From NCBI GenBank assembly GCA_903928915.1, contig CAIYSL010000125.1, positions 47,195 to 111,194 of the forward strand: a stretch of 64,000 nucleotides of DNA, written 5' to 3'. A program made the translations under genes and the position numbers. Under the pieces are notes generated by a model. It was not told where the DNA came from and ran no database searches. It saw only the letters and a program-made list of their open reading frames with translations. Within the stretch, counting starts at the first letter, position 1. Every line of letters starts with the position of its first letter. This document shows, in pieces, positions 61,030 to 64,000 of this stretch. The stretch comes from an uncultured Syntrophobacterales bacterium. GTDB lineage: Bacteria > Desulfobacterota > Syntrophia > Syntrophales > UBA5619.

Positions 61030-61778
61030 CTCTCCACCGGAAACAACGGCGAACGGATGATGCCCATCTTAGCGAGGCGGAAGACCACGGCCGTCGCCAG
61101 ACATCCGATGCCGTAGCGGATGCTGCGCCTGAGGCTGATCGACGAGGCCTCAGCAAAATAGTTGGTCGGACAGCTTACTTCGGCGACGGTATATCCCAGC
61201 CAGATGACCTGCGCCAGCATCTGGTTGTCGAAGAGAAAGTCGTCGGAGTTGTGCTCCAAGTTCAGGGATTCGAGCAGTTCCCGGGAAAAGGCCCGATAGC
61301 CGGTATGGTACTCGGAGAGCTTGGCGCCGGTGAGCATGTTCTCGGCCAGGGTGAGAAAACGGTTGGCCAGATACTTCCAGGCGGGCATCCCGCCTTTGAG
61401 TGCATATCCGCCCAGGATGCGCGATCCCAGCACACAGTGGTACAGGCCGTTGCCGATCAGGGCGGCGAGTGCCGGGATCAGCTTCGGCGTGTACTGATAG
61501 TCGGGATGGACCATGATGACGATGTCGGCGCCTTCTTCCAGGGCCATCCGGTAGCAGCTCTTCTGGTTACCGCCGTACCCCCGGTTGCGTTCATGGACAT
61601 GCACCCGCGTATGGGGCAGGCCGGCAGCGATCCGGGCAGTCTGGTCCCGGCTTGCGTCATCCACGAGAATCACCGAATCCACGATCCCCTGCTCCATGAC
61701 CTCGTCATAGGTCCTCCGCAGGGTCTTGGCCGCATTGTAGGCCGGCATGACGACTACGATCTTCTTGTTTCGGTACAT
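61026..61778 (-). CDS. Family 2 glycosyltransferase, polyprenol-phosphate (Dpm1-like)
   Basis: A 250-residue GT-A enzyme. VVMPAYNAAKTLRRTYDEV near residue 9, ILVDDASRDQT near 36, NRGYGGNQKSCY near 65 and the metal-binding aspartate in VHPDYQYTP near 91 match dolichol/undecaprenyl-phosphate sugar transferases. The C-terminal part is moderately hydrophobic but lacks the GtrB-type membrane pair. It would attach a hexose to a lipid phosphate, giving the donor that GT-C enzymes such as the upstream TMTC-like protein use. It lies 43 bases after that gene. Confidence 0.88.
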   Translation of the reverse strand: MYRNKKIVVVMPAYNAAKTLRRTYDEVMEQGIVDSVILVDDASRDQTARIAAGLPHTRVHVHERNRGYGGNQKSCYRMALEEGADIVIMVHPDYQYTPKLIPALAALIGNGLYHCVLGSRILGGYALKGGMPAWKYLANRFLTLAENMLTGAKLSEYHTGYRAFSRELLESLNLEHNSDDFLFDNQMLAQVIWLGYTVAEVSCPTNYFAEASSISLRRSIRYGIGCLATAVVFRLAKMGIIRSPLFPVER

Positions 61779-61821
61779 GATCGTTCGATACCCTCACCGT
61801 GCATCACAGGCAGGCACTATG

Positions 61822-63549
61822 TTACGACCCCGGTTCGCCGCGTTTTCCGCTGCGGCCCCCGGTCTCCCGAAGGATTTTATCCAGGTTTTCCCGGGCCTCG
61901 GGATAGTTCGGCTCAACCCGGATGGCCGCCCGGATATGGCGGACCGCCTCTTCCACCTCTCCGGTGGTGAACAGGGCAATGCCATAGTTGTTGAGGAGCT
62001 CCGGATCCTCCGTCCCGCGGAGCAGGGCCTTCCGGTACAATGCGATCGCGTCGGCGGCTCTTCCCTGGCGCAGCCGCACATCTCCCAGATGCTTCAGCGC
62101 CGGGACATAGGCCGGGTCGATCTCGAGCGCCTTTTCGAGCAGCGGAGACGCCGCGGCCTCGCGGCCCTGAATCAGCAGGAGACGGCCGAGCGCGTTGTAC
62201 GCCTGCCTGAACGCCGGTCGCAACCGGGTCGCTTCACGGTAGCGCGCCTCGGCGCCCCGCAGGTCGCCTGCCTTCTCCAGTGATTCTCCCAGGATGAACT
62301 GGGCCATGAAATTGTTTTCGGTATTGGCGAGGGCTTGCCCGAACAACGTGGTGGTGTCCTTCCAATAGCCGACCTGCCCGTGTGCCAGCATAGTCAGGAG
62401 AAGGACCAGCACCCCCGAACCGACGGCCCCGATCATCCGTTTCAGTCGCAGCCCCCGCAGGAGGTCGCCGATCGCCCATATCACCCCGATGAAGATACCG
62501 ATCAGCGGCAGGTAGGTATACCGGTCCGCCATGGCCTGCGAGCCCACCTTCACGATGCCGATGACCGGCACCAACGTCCCCAGGTACCACAGCCACCCCA
62601 CAAGCAGATAGGGCCGTTCCTTCGCAAGGGAGACCGACAGCAACGTGACCGCCGCCAGCAGGACACCGGCGACCGCCAGTTCCCCGGCCGGCGCCATTCC
62701 GTGGTAGGGGTAGAATACGGCAAGCCCCGCGGGCCAAAAGGTCTTTCCCAGGTAGGCCGCATAGGAGACCACCGCATTCGCCAGGCGGTCCCCCACCGCG
62801 ACCATCGCCAGGGGAGCCACGGCCTGGTCCTCCTTCTGGATCAGGAAGGTGACAACGCTCACGGCGGCCGAAAGCAGGAGCAGCGGGACCTTTTCCCCCG
62901 CCAGTCGGCCCCAGACCGCCCCCCCTCCGGCCGCCCGTCCGAGCGGCCAGACATCCAGCAGCAGCAGCACGAAAGGAAAGGTCACCGCCATCGGCTTTGC
63001 CAACAGTGCGCAAATGAAGCAGAGCCCTACCCCGAGATAGCGGACAATGCCGGGTCGTTCCGCGTAGGCGGCGTACCCCCACAATCCCGCCATCCAGAAC
63101 AGGCCGCAGAGCACATCTTTGCGTTCCGCCACCCAGGCCACTGACTCTACATGGAGCGGGTGAAGCAAGAACAGCGCCGCCACCATGGCGCTATGCCACG
63201 GCGCGGCCGTCATCCTGGTCAGGGCCGCACAGAGGATAAGACCGCCGAGCAGATGCAGCAGTACGCTGGTCCAGTGATAGCCCGCGGGCTCGATGCCGAA
63301 CAGCTCCCGGTCGATCAGCAGCGATACCCAGGTGAGGGGATGCCAGTTGCTTGCGTGGGTGGTCGTGAAGGCCCAGCGGAGCGTCTGCCAACTCAACCCC
63401 TGCCGCAGGTGGTCGTTCGCGGTCACGTATTGCGGATCGTCGAAGGCGATGAACCCGTTTGCCGCCACGCCTCGGTAGGCCGCCAGCACCAGCCCCGACA
63501 GAAGCAGGGCGATGAGGATTTTTCCCTTCGCATCGTCCGCAATCCGCAT
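61822..63549 (-). CDS. TMTC-like membrane glycosyltransferase (GT-C) with C-terminal TPRs
   Basis: A 575-residue protein with about 10-11 membrane segments, then roughly four tetratricopeptide repeats (residues about 415-560, e.g. GAEARYREATRLRPAF, AASPLLEKALEIDPAY). The first periplasmic loop has the acidic pair FDDPQYVTANDHLRQG and NWHPLTWVSLLIDRELFG, followed by LLHPLHVESVAWVAERKDVL. This is the bacterial homolog group of eukaryotic TMTC protein O-mannosyltransferases. The track start at 63603 is TTG inside a terminator; ATG 63549 is preferred (GTG 63567 possible). It lies between a pilin gene and a Dpm1-like gene. Confidence 0.85.
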   Translation of the reverse strand: MRIADDAKGKILIALLLSGLVLAAYRGVAANGFIAFDDPQYVTANDHLRQGLSWQTLRWAFTTTHASNWHPLTWVSLLIDRELFGIEPAGYHWTSVLLHLLGGLILCAALTRMTAAPWHSAMVAALFLLHPLHVESVAWVAERKDVLCGLFWMAGLWGYAAYAERPGIVRYLGVGLCFICALLAKPMAVTFPFVLLLLDVWPLGRAAGGGAVWGRLAGEKVPLLLLSAAVSVVTFLIQKEDQAVAPLAMVAVGDRLANAVVSYAAYLGKTFWPAGLAVFYPYHGMAPAGELAVAGVLLAAVTLLSVSLAKERPYLLVGWLWYLGTLVPVIGIVKVGSQAMADRYTYLPLIGIFIGVIWAIGDLLRGLRLKRMIGAVGSGVLVLLLTMLAHGQVGYWKDTTTLFGQALANTENNFMAQFILGESLEKAGDLRGAEARYREATRLRPAFRQAYNALGRLLLIQGREAAASPLLEKALEIDPAYVPALKHLGDVRLRQGRAADAIALYRKALLRGTEDPELLNNYGIALFTTGEVEEAVRHIRAAIRVEPNYPEARENLDKILRETGGRSGKRGEPGS

Positions 63550-63601
63550 CCCGTTCTTCTCGTTCACCCGCTCCGGGCTATATTCCCGGTCGTGTACATA
63601 C

Positions 63602-63633
63602 AAAAAGGGCGGGGGTTTTCTCCGCCCCCGCCC
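63602..63633 (-). terminator. Intrinsic terminator after the pilin gene
   Basis: On the minus strand GGGCGGGGG, a nine-base loop, CCCCCGCCC and TTTTT. It lies 22 bases after the pilin stop and would make pilin mRNA far more abundant than the glycosyltransferase message. Confidence 0.88.
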
Positions 63634-63655
63634 GCTCCTGTCGTCCTTACCCCGA

Positions 63656-64000
63656 CTACGGTGTGATCACACCGGCGGAATCGATCGAGTAGGTTGTCGC
63701 CGCTGCGCCCGCGTTGCTGTTCTTCGCCGTCATGGCGAGCGTGCTCTGCGTGCCGGCGGTGATCGTCAGCACTACGTCGGCAGTGGGCTGATAGCCGCCG
63801 GCCTTCAGTGCCGCCGCATCGACCGTTGCCGCGGGATTGTCGGCAAAATAGGCCTGTGCCGCCGTGTAGGCGTTCTTCAGGTCCGCCTTTGCCCCTGCGT
63901 TGTAGCCCCGGGCCTTGTAAGCGGTGAACTGCGGGATGGCGATTGCCGCCAGGATGCCGATGATTGCGATAACGATCATGAGTTCGATCAGGGTGAAACC
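63656..64000 (-). CDS. Type IV major pilin, mature part (5' truncated at window edge)
   Basis: The frame enters the window at the glycine of the prepilin cleavage site: GFTLIELMIVIAIIGILA. Cleavage after Gly and Glu5 of the mature chain are present. The mature chain is about 114 residues: the N-terminal helix (IPQFTAYKARGYNAGAKADL) is close to short Geobacter PilA proteins. A Ser/Thr/Ala-rich C-terminal domain follows, ending IDSAGVITP, without a cysteine pair. Aromatics F1, F24, Y27, Y32 and F51 coincide with the Geobacter positions, with Y44 and Y50 in addition. The leader peptide lies beyond 64000. A strong terminator follows. Confidence 0.95.
   Translation of the reverse strand, partial: GFTLIELMIVIAIIGILAAIAIPQFTAYKARGYNAGAKADLKNAYTAAQAYFADNPAATVDAAALKAGGYQPTADVVLTITAGTQSTLAMTAKNSNAGAAATTYSIDSAGVITP

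Noticed and set aside
63550-63603. Longer start (TTG 63603) for the TMTC-like gene
   Set aside because: It would place the initiator inside the T-run of the pilin terminator; ATG 63549 or GTG 63567 lies after the hairpin.

Overview
The window reads as a GC-rich chromosomal segment of an anaerobic, probably syntrophic Desulfobacterota (deltaproteobacterium), most like the Syntrophales/Syntrophobacterales. This is an inference from protein families: a Geobacter-like type IV pilin, an MEP isoprenoid pathway, a beta-oxidation operon with a long acyl-CoA dehydrogenase, a glutaconate-type CoA-transferase remnant, TRAP/TAXI uptake and a PilZ protein. I saw no prophage, insertion sequence, CRISPR array or rRNA operon.

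Layout. 1-0.9 kb: the 3' end of a phosphomannomutase/phosphoglucomutase gene and a PilZ gene (+). 0.9-22.9 kb: a long minus-strand housekeeping block. In transcription order it holds rpsB-tsf-pyrH-frr, uppS-cdsA-dxr-rseP-tsaB, psd-pssA-asd-rsmD-coaD-aspC, a purF paralog, ispG, proS, a bifunctional rel gene, an amidase, rph-rdgB, tRNA-Pro and a thioredoxin. Many junctions are ATGA-type overlaps. 22.9-24.2 kb: a plus-strand scar with a fused, truncated CoA-transferase remnant. 24.2-29.0 kb: argJ, secA and an M23 peptidase (-). 29.1-39.7 kb: a variant EF-G and a MogA/MoaB-type gene, then an accessory catabolic cluster (BKACE, hydroxyacyl-CoA dehydrogenase, acyl-CoA ligase, Ldh2-type dehydrogenase, TAXI/TRAP transporter). 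39.6-46.9 kb: Mut7-C, LpxH-like hydrolase, MFS, a seven-bladed RCC1 lipoprotein, an LVIVD propeller and a second MFS. 46.9-50.9 kb: a tight transglutaminase-ABC exporter operon (-). 51-53.2 kb: kdsD, tRNA-Val and a nitrilase-family gene. 53.3-60.2 kb: tetR-acd-fadB-thl beta-oxidation operon (-). 60.2-64 kb: methyltransferase, Dpm1-like GT2, a TMTC-like GT-C/TPR protein and a type IV pilin running off the right edge (-).

How the genes work together. The left half supplies translation start-up (S2, EF-Ts, RRF, ProRS), UMP kinase, undecaprenyl and CDP-diacylglycerol lipid precursors, phosphatidylethanolamine synthesis and stringent response. The tetR operon carries acyl-CoA dehydrogenation, hydration/oxidation and thiolysis under a likely autoregulated promoter. 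The BKACE/TRAP cluster looks like uptake and cleavage of an unknown 3-hydroxy or 3-keto acid. The right edge suggests a pilin with a possible dedicated glycosylation pathway.

Most interesting points: the BKACE-centred catabolic cluster; a PurF homolog whose catalytic N-terminal cysteine is replaced by glycine; an EF-G whose switch II histidine is replaced by aspartate; a perfect intrinsic terminator 11 bases before the secA start codon; the TMTC-like glycosyltransferase next to a pilin; two genes that seem to start at CTG; and an in-frame fusion scar of a two-subunit CoA-transferase.
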